Assembly (NCBI GenBank): GCA_964631605.1
Contig: CAZVYG010000042.1
Location: 1 to 41,761 of the forward strand
Origin: JARKQH01 sp964631605
GTDB taxonomy: Bacteria; Verrucomicrobiota; Verrucomicrobiia; Limisphaerales; UBA8199
Length of the DNA stretch: 41,761 nt
Direction of reading: 5' to 3'
Shown: positions 32,439-40,763 of the stretch, piece by piece
Layout: every line of letters starts with the position of its first letter
Position numbering within the stretch: the stretch's first letter is position 1
Notes under the pieces: model-generated
The model's input: only the letters and a program-made list of their open reading frames with translations
The model's database searches: none
Told to the model about the DNA's origin: nothing
Program-made: the position numbers and the translations under genes

Positions 32439-33707
32439 TTATGGATAAAGCAACCGGAAGAAGACATTCGGCTCGGCGGGGTTAACCGGCACGGTCACAT
32501 TGGTTAGCGCCGTTGAACCGGGGTAGAGGTGCCAATCCGCCGGGCTGGCGACGCTCACAGCGTTGGTTTGCAGGATCATGCCGAGGTCGGCCCACGAAAG
32601 GCCGAGGAAGCCGCCTGCGGGCGTGAAGCCGAGTGTCGCCCGGGGCCCCAGCGGCGGGGCGGCGGTGATGTTGACGTCAATGGTCTGGTTGGCCGCGTTG
32701 TCCACGAGCGTGGCCGTCACCCCTGGCGGAGGCGTGAAGCTGCCGATGGCGGCAAACCCGCTGCCGCCAATCGTGCCGCTGTAGCGGATGAGGGGGAATT
32801 GACCCACGACATAGTTCGTGCCGGTCAGCGCAATCGTGCAGGTTCCGGAGAGACTAAGGTTAATCGCGTCAACCAGCGCCGCGGTCGGGTTCCCGTAACC
32901 AACGCTGCGCCCCACGCTTAACGTCGCGCTTTCGAGCGACAGCACGTCCAGGGGATTGGCCTGGGTGGCGATGCGTCCGTTGACGAGCAGGGAGGCATTC
33001 GCGACCTGGATGGTTCCCACTCCCGAACCGGTCTTGGTGATGTCGCTGCGCACGGAAACCTGTCCGCCGGTGATGTCCAGCGTTGCCGCGGCACTGATCG
33101 AGGCCATCGCCAGGCTGCCGAACGTTACAGTGCCGCCGCCCAGGTGCATCCACGAGGACCCGCTTGTCCCACTGCGGCAGGCTCTGGATAGTGCAACCCT
33201 CGAAGCATCCAGCACCCCTTGGTCAAATCCAAAGTAGTTGCTCCAGGCACTGAAGCGGTTGGGTTGATCGCCCATGACCAGCGCGTCAACCAGTAGGTCC
33301 GCGTAATGCCCGCTCACATCAAACGTGTTTGTGGAACCGTAAGCTGAGCCCGCCCCGCTAACACCAACGAGTATGCTCAGATTGGCCCGGCTGTCGCCGC
33401 CGGCGGAACCGCGGAGGCGAAGCGCCCCGCTGGGCCCCTCGAAGACGACCATGCCGGAGTCCCGTCCGCCACTGTCGCCGGCGCCGAGTCGGATGAGACC
33501 GGCATTCAGTATGTTGGTCCCGCTGCCGAGGTGCAGTTCCGGTTTGATGTTCTTGCCACCGTTGCCGATGCCGATCGTTCCCGCCGTGATCATGTTGGTT
33601 GCGGCAAGACGGAGGACCTGAAGGTTTTGGGGAGCGTTTCCGCTCGCGAGGTTGACTTCGCCCACCAACAGCGAACCGGCGGATCCCAGGTTGGCCGTGA
33701 AAAACAT
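32439..33707 (-). CDS. C-terminal part of autotransporter-repeat protein (downstream of frameshift)
   Basis: A 422-codon frame opening at ATG 33707 directly inside the end of the preceding frame, with no signal peptide. It continues the same beta-helical, Gly/Ala/Thr/Asn-rich style (GTIGIGNGGKNIKPELHLGS, STNTFDVSGHYADLL). It contains a module ending GQFPLIRYSGTIGGSGFAAI and VTATLVDNAANQTIDVNIT that also occurs in the upstream frame, and finishes with a C-terminal module like other secreted proteins here (PADWHLYPGS, ending VFFRLLYP). Together the two frames make one gene of about 1,400 codons. On its own this fragment could not be exported. Confidence 0.75.
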   Translation of the reverse strand: MFFTANLGSAGSLLVGEVNLASGNAPQNLQVLRLAATNMITAGTIGIGNGGKNIKPELHLGSGTNILNAGLIRLGAGDSGGRDSGMVVFEGPSGALRLRGSAGGDSRANLSILVGVSGAGSAYGSTNTFDVSGHYADLLVDALVMGDQPNRFSAWSNYFGFDQGVLDASRVALSRACRSGTSGSSWMHLGGGTVTFGSLAMASISAAATLDITGGQVSVRSDITKTGSGVGTIQVANASLLVNGRIATQANPLDVLSLESATLSVGRSVGYGNPTAALVDAINLSLSGTCTIALTGTNYVVGQFPLIRYSGTIGGSGFAAIGSFTPPPGVTATLVDNAANQTIDVNITAAPPLGPRATLGFTPAGGFLGLSWADLGMILQTNAVSVASPADWHLYPGSTALTNVTVPVNPAEPNVFFRLLYP

Positions 33708-36633
33708 CCAAGGTCGTGAGATCGCAGTTGACTTTATTGGGTCCGGTGCCGTCGCCGGAGGTCGAAAGCCCCAGTTGAATCAAACCGCCATTGGTGTTGA
33801 CCGTGAGGGAAGCGCCCGCGCCGTTTACGGTCAGGTTTGCTTGGGCTGAACCGCTCAGCGTGTTCCCGATGTTGACATTGCCGTTGATCGTCAGGCTTTG
33901 CCCGCTGCCAATCGTGATGGTGTTGGGGGAAGCCTGATTTCCACCGACGGTCAGACCGCCAATCACCACGTTATAGCCGGTGAAATCCGCCGCGCCGATG
34001 CTGCTGAGGCTGGGTTCACCCAGGACGAGAACACTTTGGGGCGGCATCCCGCCGGACGCGCCCAGAAAAAGTGTGCCGCCGTTCCTGATCGTGGTCGGGC
34101 CCGTATAAGTGTTGTTGCCCGAGAGCATCAGGGAACCTCCTGAACCAACGGAGGTGACGCTCCCTGAACCGCTGATGTTATTGGCCACATTGTAGAATGG
34201 ACCGTTGAAGATCAGGCTTCCCTGGTTGACTACATTGCCCGGCAACGAACCTGCATTAACGCCATCTCCGACCTGCAGTGTGCCCGCAGCAATCAACGTG
34301 CCGCCGGCGTAGCTGTTGCCTGAACCTAAGAGCACCACGGTTCCCGGACCGTTGATCGTGAGGCTGCCAGCCCCGGTAATATCGCCCGCCAGGGTGTCGG
34401 TCGCTGTAGGAGTCAGAACGAGCGCCCCGCCGCTGATCGTGGTGGGACCGGCCAGGCTGACCGCGCCCGCGAGCGTCAGGGTGTTGGCACCCGGCTTGCT
34501 CAGCCCGCCGGTGCCGCTGATCGTGTTCGATAACGTCACGTTGTCACTGCGGTTAACCTCCAAAGTTCCATCCACAACGACCGGGCCGGGTCCGATATTG
34601 CCCGTCGTGCCGCCGCTGCCGATCTGAAGCTTGCCATTGGCGACAATGGTGCTCCCCAGGTAATCGTTCACACCCGATTCAGCCAGCGTGAGCACGCCCG
34701 CGCCCTGTTTGTTAATTCCCGTTACGCCGCCCAGTTTGCCGCTCCCGGTGAAGGTGTAATTCAGAGCGCTGTTGCTGACGGTGACGCCCAAAGGCGTGAG
34801 GCTCGTGGTCAGATTGACCGTGGTCGTGCCTGCGGCGGAGTCGTCAAACAGAACCCGCCCGCCCAAACCAGCAGTCTCCGTGTAGGTGGTCGGCGTGGCG
34901 CCGTCCTTCCAGTTTGCGGTCAAACCGATGTCCCAGTCGCCATTGGGCACTCCCGCCCAAACCAACTGTTTCGCGGTAATGATTACGTCCACTGTGTAAG
35001 GGTAACTGGTGGTATTATTGCTAAGGGTCACCGACGTGCCCAACGGAGCTTGAACGCTCAGACCGTTGAATCCCGCCGTGCCGCCCAGGCCGGCGTAAGC
35101 GATCAGCGGATACTGACCCGGCGCCGGACTCGCGTTGTTGATCTTGAGGACGGTTGAACCGTTGGCTCCGTCAATGTTCAGCGTGCCTACCGAGGCGGCC
35201 GCGTTGGCGTAACCGCCGGGAGCCACCAAGGTCAGACCCAACGTGGCCGTGTCCAGGTTCATCGTTTCGACGATGGCGGCGGAGGGGGTGGGCATGCCGA
35301 TCCGCCCCGCCACGGTCAAGGTCGCATTGGACACCGTGATGGTGCTGGTGCCGCCGCCGTCCGCCAGGTCGCCGTTCACCTCCATCGTGGCGTCTCTTAC
35401 CGACAGCGTCGCTGTGGCCGCCAACGTGTTCAACTGCCGCGCCAGGGTCACCGCGCCCGCAGTCACGGTTCCGCCGCGAACGTCGAACACCCCGGTTGAA
35501 CCGGTGGTCCCGGCAATGTCAATGTCAACGTCGGCGACATACAGATTCTGGACGACCAGCGAATTGTTGGGATTTGTGCCGATGATGAACGTGCCGTCGG
35601 CGGTCTTGCTCGAGGAACTGGTGCCGCCACTGAAGTAGCCGACGTAAAGGTTGGTCACCGCGGCATCCAGGATGCCGCCGGAAAAATCACAGGTGCCGCT
35701 CGAGGAGGAGGCGGCTTGATTCGCCGAGGAATTCCTGCCGAGATACCAGTTTGCCACACCGCTGACGCCGTCCGCGGCACGGATTATCACCACAGGGTCG
35801 GTGAGTCCCGTTTGAAAATCAATCAGGCTGCCCGTCACGCGCTGCCCGACGGTAAGGGTATTGGCAAAGAGGTTATTGGTCTGCCCCAGGTGCAACTTGC
35901 CCGGACCCGAGCCAAACCCAGTCGCGCCGTAGCCCAGCGTTATCGAGGAAGCGGTGACGCGGTTGGTGCCGGCCAAATACACCTCCCCGTTCTGGCGGCG
36001 CTGGTTGTTGCCCGCGATGCGAAAAGTCCCCGCCGAATTGTTGTAGGAAAAGGCGTCCAAGCCCCGCAGATCGAGCACCGCATACAATTGTTCGGAGGAT
36101 GAAGCAGCGCCGGACTGATCGGCGACTGCAAAATTCCCACCCAAAACCGCCACGGCACCTCCCGCGCCCGTCATGCTGGCATAGGTATAGACGTTTGCCC
36201 CGACTCCGGCTGAGTTGCCACGTCCCACGGCAAGCCCATTGGTGATTGTCAGCGTCTGCCCGGTGGCCACGGCGGTGTTTTGATAGGATGAGTATCCCCC
36301 GGTGCTCGAATTGGTATAAGACAGCGAGCTGACCGTGGTGCTCGTGTCCACGATGTTGTTCGTCGTGATGTCCGGCTGCGCGTCTGCGTTTTGGAAGATG
36401 ACCGCGTCCGCACTGGTTGGGACTCCGCCGAGCCAGTTCCCCGGTGTGGACCAATTCCGGTCCCCGCCGCCCCAGTTCCAGACGACGGTTGCGGCCGGAG
36501 CAGAAAGCTCAAGCAGCAGCAGCAGAGCCGCGGTCAGGAAGCCTGCAGCCCTGGAGTGTGGAAGAGTGTGGGAGACGAACCTGGCCGCGAGCGAGGTTCG
36601 AACGTGGGAACGCCAGAGTTGATTTGAGTTCAT
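33358..36633 (-). CDS. N-terminal part of autotransporter-associated beta-strand repeat protein
   Basis: A long signal peptide region (residues 1-48; hydrophobic core GFLTAALLLLLELSAP) and TVVWNWGGGDRNWSTPGNWL, the usual opening of these large secreted beta-helical proteins. Residues 50-590 are a parallel beta-strand-rich region. Residues 595-850 contain several autotransporter-associated repeats of the pattern GAGxLTLxGxNxYxGxTxIxxGxLxxG. No beta-barrel is present, so it is not a classical autotransporter. The true frame is lost at about residue 977 (33700-33704, a run of five A on the plus strand), after DLTTLDVF; residues beyond that are out-of-frame and basic. The continuation is the frame 32439-33707. 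Function probably structural or adhesive at the cell surface. Confidence 0.72.
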   Translation of the reverse strand: MNSNQLWRSHVRTSLAARFVSHTLPHSRAAGFLTAALLLLLELSAPAATVVWNWGGGDRNWSTPGNWLGGVPTSADAVIFQNADAQPDITTNNIVDTSTTVSSLSYTNSSTGGYSSYQNTAVATGQTLTITNGLAVGRGNSAGVGANVYTYASMTGAGGAVAVLGGNFAVADQSGAASSSEQLYAVLDLRGLDAFSYNNSAGTFRIAGNNQRRQNGEVYLAGTNRVTASSITLGYGATGFGSGPGKLHLGQTNNLFANTLTVGQRVTGSLIDFQTGLTDPVVIIRAADGVSGVANWYLGRNSSANQAASSSSGTCDFSGGILDAAVTNLYVGYFSGGTSSSSKTADGTFIIGTNPNNSLVVQNLYVADVDIDIAGTTGSTGVFDVRGGTVTAGAVTLARQLNTLAATATLSVRDATMEVNGDLADGGGTSTITVSNATLTVAGRIGMPTPSAAIVETMNLDTATLGLTLVAPGGYANAAASVGTLNIDGANGSTVLKINNASPAPGQYPLIAYAGLGGTAGFNGLSVQAPLGTSVTLSNNTTSYPYTVDVIITAKQLVWAGVPNGDWDIGLTANWKDGATPTTYTETAGLGGRVLFDDSAAGTTTVNLTTSLTPLGVTVSNSALNYTFTGSGKLGGVTGINKQGAGVLTLAESGVNDYLGSTIVANGKLQIGSGGTTGNIGPGPVVVDGTLEVNRSDNVTLSNTISGTGGLSKPGANTLTLAGAVSLAGPTTISGGALVLTPTATDTLAGDITGAGSLTINGPGTVVLLGSGNSYAGGTLIAAGTLQVGDGVNAGSLPGNVVNQGSLIFNGPFYNVANNISGSGSVTSVGSGGSLMLSGNNTYTGPTTIRNGGTLFLGASGGMPPQSVLVLGEPSLSSIGAADFTGYNVVIGGLTVGGNQASPNTITIGSGQSLTINGNVNIGNTLSGSAQANLTVNGAGASLTVNTNGGLIQLGLSTSGDGTGPNKVNCDLTTLDVFHGQPGIRRFAVGGRSQPRERKRSPKPSGPPSCRNQHDHGGNDRHRQRWQEHQTGTAPRQRDQHTECRSHPTRRRRQWRTGLRHGRLRGAQRGASPPRFRRRRQPGQSEHTRWC
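34043..34740 (-). repeat. Autotransporter-associated beta-strand repeats
   Basis: About four degenerate copies of a roughly 30-60-residue unit are encoded here: GINKQGAGVLTLAESGVNDY, then GLSKPGANTLTLAGAVSLAG, SLTINGPGTVVLLGSGNSYA and SVGSGGSLMLSGNNTYTGPT. Each ends in a Gly-x-Leu-x-x-Gly turn. The DNA copies are diverged, so the likeness is at protein level. They would stack as rungs of a beta-helix. Confidence 0.65.
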
Positions 36634-36732
36634 ACTGCGTGAGTTGTTTTGTTCTTTTTGTTCGCTGTTGTCAATGAGAGGTGAGGGGGCTGTAAACCAG
36701 TGGGTCCGTATCGGTTGGGTTATAGGTGTAGC

Positions 36733-37404
36733 TTAAGAGTTTTCCGGCCCCTTTTTCGGATGAGGTGTCCCGCTGAACGCTTTCTCCTTGCCGGCGAGAA
36801 ACTTGATGGCCGCCTCGGTGCGCCCACGCACATGCAGCTTTTCGTAAACTTGTTTCAGATGCCAGCCGACCGTCTCCACCGAGAGCGACAATTGTCCGGC
36901 AATCTCCTTGTTGGAAAATCCACGCGCCACACAATCCAGGATTTCGTTTTCACGCCGGGTGAGCTGTAACTCCTCGTTCGGCGTCCGCCCGCGAAAGGAC
37001 TCCACCACCTTGCGCGCAATCGCGCTGGTCATTGGCGCGCCGCCCCGGCGCAGTTCCTGGATCGCCTCCACGATTTCCTTCTTGCCGGCGCGCTTGAGGA
37101 TGTAGCCGCTCGCTCCGGCCTTCAGCGCCTGGAAAATCTTTTCCTCGTCCTCATAAACGGTCAACATCAACACCCGTGTGGCGGGCAACAACTCCCGCAA
37201 GCGGGCGGTGCATTCAATCCCGGAGAGGTTCGGGAGATGAATGTCCATTAACACCAACTCCGGCTGGAGTGCCGGCAGTTTGCGCAGGGCTTCCTCAGCC
37301 GAGCCGAAAGCCCCCACGCAACGACATCCCTTTAATCCGGAGACCAGGTCTTCCAAGCCGGCGCGAATGGTGGCGTTATCTTCTACAATGCCAATGGTGG
37401 TCAT
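36733..37404 (-). CDS. NarL/FixJ-type response regulator
   Basis: A 223-residue cytoplasmic two-component regulator. Receiver domain residues 1-120: IGIVEDN acidic pocket, phospho-acceptor Asp54 in LVLMDIHLPN, MLTVYED with the conserved Thr, and Lys near 105 (GYILKRAGKKE). LuxR-type helix-turn-helix at about 155-215: LTRRENEILDCVARGFSNKE and VETVGWHLKQVYEKLHVRGR. The start is the ATG at 37404; an extension upstream has no receiver-like sequence. The sensor gene ends upstream at 37574, 169 bases away on the same strand, and is the obvious partner. Likely targets are nearby secreted-enzyme genes, but no binding site could be identified. Confidence 0.92.
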   Translation of the reverse strand: MTTIGIVEDNATIRAGLEDLVSGLKGCRCVGAFGSAEEALRKLPALQPELVLMDIHLPNLSGIECTARLRELLPATRVLMLTVYEDEEKIFQALKAGASGYILKRAGKKEIVEAIQELRRGGAPMTSAIARKVVESFRGRTPNEELQLTRRENEILDCVARGFSNKEIAGQLSLSVETVGWHLKQVYEKLHVRGRTEAAIKFLAGKEKAFSGTPHPKKGPENS

Positions 37405-37573
37405 GGTACACACAACATCCACCGCCGGAGCGGAGGAATCCAGCCGCGTCTTGCTGGAGGCATTCGCAAGCATGGAAATATTTTGCCGATTTGCTGCTCA
37501 CTGGGTAACCCCCTAAATGGGTGGTTTTTTTGGGGCGCAGCACGCGCGTTAGGTCGAGCAGAAACGCATCGGA

Positions 37574-40543
37574 TCATTGCGACGTCCTGCCGAGGCGGAA
37601 CCGGAACAGGGGCAGGATGAGCTGCACCGTTGTCCCCTTGCCCACGGCGCTGTCAATGAGGCACTTCCCACCCAGCTCCAGGCAGCGCCGCTGGAGATTC
37701 CTAAGCCCATTGCGTTCGTCGCGGATGATCGAAGGCTCGAACCCTTTTCCGTTGTCTTGCACGCGAACGATCAATTGCTCCCCCTCGACCGCGAACCGCA
37801 GCCACACCTCGGAGGCCTGCGCGTGCTTCATCACGTTGGTTACTGCCTCGATCAGCGCCAGCAGCAGACTGTGCCGCACGTCCGAGGGCAGCGGGAGATC
37901 CGTCAGATCTTCCTCGACCGCGAACCGGCAGCGCACATTGCCGGCGCGGAGATACTCCTGTGCGCGCGAGCAAAGGTAATTGGCGGTGGCCTTCAACGTG
38001 TCGTTGGCGGGATTCACCGCCCAGACAATTTCATCCAGTGCGCGCGCCATCTGCCGCGCGCGGGCGACGATCTTGTCGCAGCGCGCGCGGAGTTCCGAGG
38101 GCTCGACCGTGGCGGATTCGGACAAGTCGCCGAGGAAAGTGATCTCGGTCAGACTGCTGCCGAGATCGTCGTGCAAATCCTGGGCGATGCGGGCGCGGTC
38201 GCGCCGGACCACAGCCTCGAGCTCCAATTGCCGCACTTTCGCGCGGAGCCGCCGAAACGAAACGTATCGGACAAACGCGGCGATCATGCCAGTGCCCAGC
38301 AGCGCCCCAGCCAGGCGAAACCACCAGCGCTGCCACAAAAACGGCTCGACCTCGAACGACAGTGCGGCCGCCTGAGGGTTCCACTCGCCCGCATCATCGC
38401 AGGCGGTGACCTCGAATTGATAGCGCCCTGCGGGGAGGCGGGAGAACGTGAACTCCCGGGATTTGACCGGCTCGCTCCAATGGTCGTCCCAACCGCCCAA
38501 GCGCCAGCGAAAGCGGGTGGCTTCCGGCGCGGCGAAATTGAACGCGACAAATTCCACGCTGAGCTTTCGGTGCGCCGGCTGAACCCGCAGGTCGCCGCAC
38601 GCGGGCCACTCCTGCGGCTGGCCGTCCACGAGGAATCGCTCGATCAATACTGCCGGCGGCTGCCGGCGCGGCTGCACCCGGTCCGGCGCGGCCACCAGGA
38701 GTCCCGATCGTGTCGCGAACCAAAGCTGTCCGTCTTTGCCGCGGGCCGTGTTCGGACAGACGCCATGACTCCCGGCCAGGTTTTCCAAACCATCGTTGCG
38801 GCCGAATTTGACGACTGGCAGCCGCCCGCCCGGCGTTGCCAGGACCCTGGCCAGGTCGCTTTCCAGAACCCGGAAGATTCCGCGGCTGGAGCTGAACCAC
38901 AGCGCCCCTTCACTGTCCTGCTCGATGCCGCAGATGGAGTCGTCTGGAAGACCTTGGTCCACGCCAAAACGGGAAAACGTTCCCCCACGCAGCCAACCCA
39001 AACCACCCCCGCCATAGCCAATCCATAAACCGCCCTCGGGCGCCGGATGCAGGGCGCGGATGGGTCGGGTTGGCTGCAGGGCCTGGCTGGTGCAGTCGCT
39101 GACCTGCTCATGGTTCACGCGGAACAGCCAACCATTCAACGTTCCAAGCCAGATGGCTCCCGCCGCGTCTTCGGCGATGGCAGCAATGGCGCGACCTCCC
39201 GGGGGCAGTGCGAAGGCTTGAACCACCCCGTGCCGCAGCCGCTCCAGGTGGCAGGGGTCCATGCCGATCCACAAATCGTTCCGACTGTCCACGAACAAAG
39301 AGCGTATCATCCCGCCTCCCAACCCGTCTTTCTGATCCAACCGGCGGACATTGCCATCCTGCCAGTGAAACAGACCACCCCGCTCCGTTGCGATCCACAC
39401 CCCGCCCTGGCGATCAGCGGCAACACTGATGGCACGCTGCGCCTCCATTCCCGCGATGTTTGTCACGGACTCCCATTGGTCGCCGGCCAACCGCTCCAGT
39501 TCACCATTCAACCCCACCGCCCAGATCACGCCTGAATTGTCCTCGCAGACGGAGCGAACCGTTTCAAAAGGTCTCCCTTGCTCCGGACCGTGCAATTGAA
39601 ATGCCTGAGGCCGCAGCCGGTTCAGTCCTCCCCCATCCGTCCCCACCCAGATGTTCCCCTCGCGATCCTCCGTGATGCAGTTGATGACGCGGTGCGAGGT
39701 TTCGACCACCCGGATTTCCTGGCCGTCCCAATGAAACAAGCCACCTCCTCTTGTGCCCAGCCATACCCCCCCCTTTTTGTCCTCGTAAATCACGGAAGGC
39801 TCCACGCCCGGTCCGGGTGAAGGCAGTTCCCCAAGCAGCACGGCGGTTTTGCCATCGCTGCATTTCAACAGCCGTTGGCCGGCCAGAATCCAAATTCCTC
39901 GATCCCGTGCCCCGGCCAGGCGCACGGTCTTTGCTTCGAGGAGGAAACGATCTGTCGCCTGACCGTTTTCGATCCACCCAACCACACCCGCCTTCGCGAA
40001 CCATAAATGTCCTTCCAAGTCGGTCGCCAGCCAGCAACCGCCCGATCCACTCAAACCTGCGCGCGCCCCATGCCGCCTGGCGTTTCCACCGCTAAAACTG
40101 TAAACATGGCCCTGGGCATAGCCAACCCACACCGTTCCGTGCGGCGTTTCGGTAATGACCAGTGGCCGATCGCCAGCCACACGAAAACAATTTGTCGCCT
40201 GGCTTGACAGGCCAACCAGGAGCGATTCCTTGGCCTCGACGGCCAACCACAACGTATTGTTCCGTCCCGGCCACATTGCACGGACCAGCGGGTTGGACTG
40301 TTCCGAGTCAATCGGCAGAGGCCAGGGCGTGAACCGTTCGCCGTCAAACCGGGCCAGACCGGAATGCGTGGACACCCACAGATAACCGCTCGCATCTTGT
40401 GCCACACCCGTGACCGAGCTGTTCGGCAGGCCGTCATCCATTTGCCACTGGCGGGCGAACCAAGCCGAGTGCTCCTGCGCCCCCTGGAGCGGGAGACAAA
40501 CCCATACCACCAGGCAAAGAAGGGCGGCCAAGCGGAATTTCAT
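37574..40543 (-). CDS. Two-component-regulator-propeller sensor histidine kinase (HisKA_3)
   Basis: A 989-residue inner-membrane sensor. Signal peptide or first membrane anchor at residues 1-22. Large periplasmic double propeller of Reg_prop repeats up to about 660 (WQMDDGLPNSSVTGVAQDAS, GYLWVSTHSGLARFDGERF, DGQLWFATRSGLLV). Y_Y_Y domain about 670-745 (LSVEFVAFNFAAPEATRFRW, LPAGRYQFEVTACDDAGEWN). Transmembrane helix about 750-772, HisKA_3 with phospho-His near 791 (RIAQDLHDDLGSSLTE), and a HATPase_c domain (EAVTNVMKHAQ, VQDNGKGF, GLRNLQRRCLELGG). This layout resembles Bacteroidetes hybrid polysaccharide sensors but with a separate NarL-type regulator. The ATG at 40543 fits the signal peptide; in-frame ATGs at 40570 and 40597 also exist. 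Confidence 0.9.
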   Translation of the reverse strand: MKFRLAALLCLVVWVCLPLQGAQEHSAWFARQWQMDDGLPNSSVTGVAQDASGYLWVSTHSGLARFDGERFTPWPLPIDSEQSNPLVRAMWPGRNNTLWLAVEAKESLLVGLSSQATNCFRVAGDRPLVITETPHGTVWVGYAQGHVYSFSGGNARRHGARAGLSGSGGCWLATDLEGHLWFAKAGVVGWIENGQATDRFLLEAKTVRLAGARDRGIWILAGQRLLKCSDGKTAVLLGELPSPGPGVEPSVIYEDKKGGVWLGTRGGGLFHWDGQEIRVVETSHRVINCITEDREGNIWVGTDGGGLNRLRPQAFQLHGPEQGRPFETVRSVCEDNSGVIWAVGLNGELERLAGDQWESVTNIAGMEAQRAISVAADRQGGVWIATERGGLFHWQDGNVRRLDQKDGLGGGMIRSLFVDSRNDLWIGMDPCHLERLRHGVVQAFALPPGGRAIAAIAEDAAGAIWLGTLNGWLFRVNHEQVSDCTSQALQPTRPIRALHPAPEGGLWIGYGGGGLGWLRGGTFSRFGVDQGLPDDSICGIEQDSEGALWFSSSRGIFRVLESDLARVLATPGGRLPVVKFGRNDGLENLAGSHGVCPNTARGKDGQLWFATRSGLLVAAPDRVQPRRQPPAVLIERFLVDGQPQEWPACGDLRVQPAHRKLSVEFVAFNFAAPEATRFRWRLGGWDDHWSEPVKSREFTFSRLPAGRYQFEVTACDDAGEWNPQAAALSFEVEPFLWQRWWFRLAGALLGTGMIAAFVRYVSFRRLRAKVRQLELEAVVRRDRARIAQDLHDDLGSSLTEITFLGDLSESATVEPSELRARCDKIVARARQMARALDEIVWAVNPANDTLKATANYLCSRAQEYLRAGNVRCRFAVEEDLTDLPLPSDVRHSLLLALIEAVTNVMKHAQASEVWLRFAVEGEQLIVRVQDNGKGFEPSIIRDERNGLRNLQRRCLELGGKCLIDSAVGKGTTVQLILPLFRFRLGRTSQ

Positions 40544-40696
40544 CGCGACACGTTGGTGGGATTCTATCATCTCCCGGATTCCGGGCAAGGCAGGCAATCA
40601 AAGTGGGGAAGGCTCACCGGAGGTTGCCCGTCGCGCCGCCGGAGGCAATCACGGGGTATGCAAAGGTCCGGCGGCTCAGTCTCGGCGGGGGGCATC

Positions 40697-40722
40697 AGGG
40701 GGCGCGACGGTTTTTGCCCCCT
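40697..40722 (+). other. Hairpin in the divergent region before the right-edge glycosidase
   Basis: AGGGGGC (40697-40703) pairs with GCCCCCT (40716-40722) around a 12-base loop containing five T. It stands 41 bases upstream of the start at 40764, where it could lie in the leader RNA. Function is unknown; only the complementarity is seen. Confidence 0.3.
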
Positions 40723-40763
40723 TTACATCCCGGCGGATTCATTTAACCGTTTCAGGCGTTTGT

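Noticed and set aside
12372..36633. PEP-CTERM sorting signals on the secreted proteins
   Set aside because: None of the C-termini shows a V-P-E-P motif followed by a hydrophobic helix and basic end; the shared module is different.
36646..36674. TTGACA upstream of the autotransporter-repeat gene as a promoter
   Set aside because: The -35 is perfect but the hexamer 17 bases on is CAAAAC and would lie only about 12 bases from the start codon.
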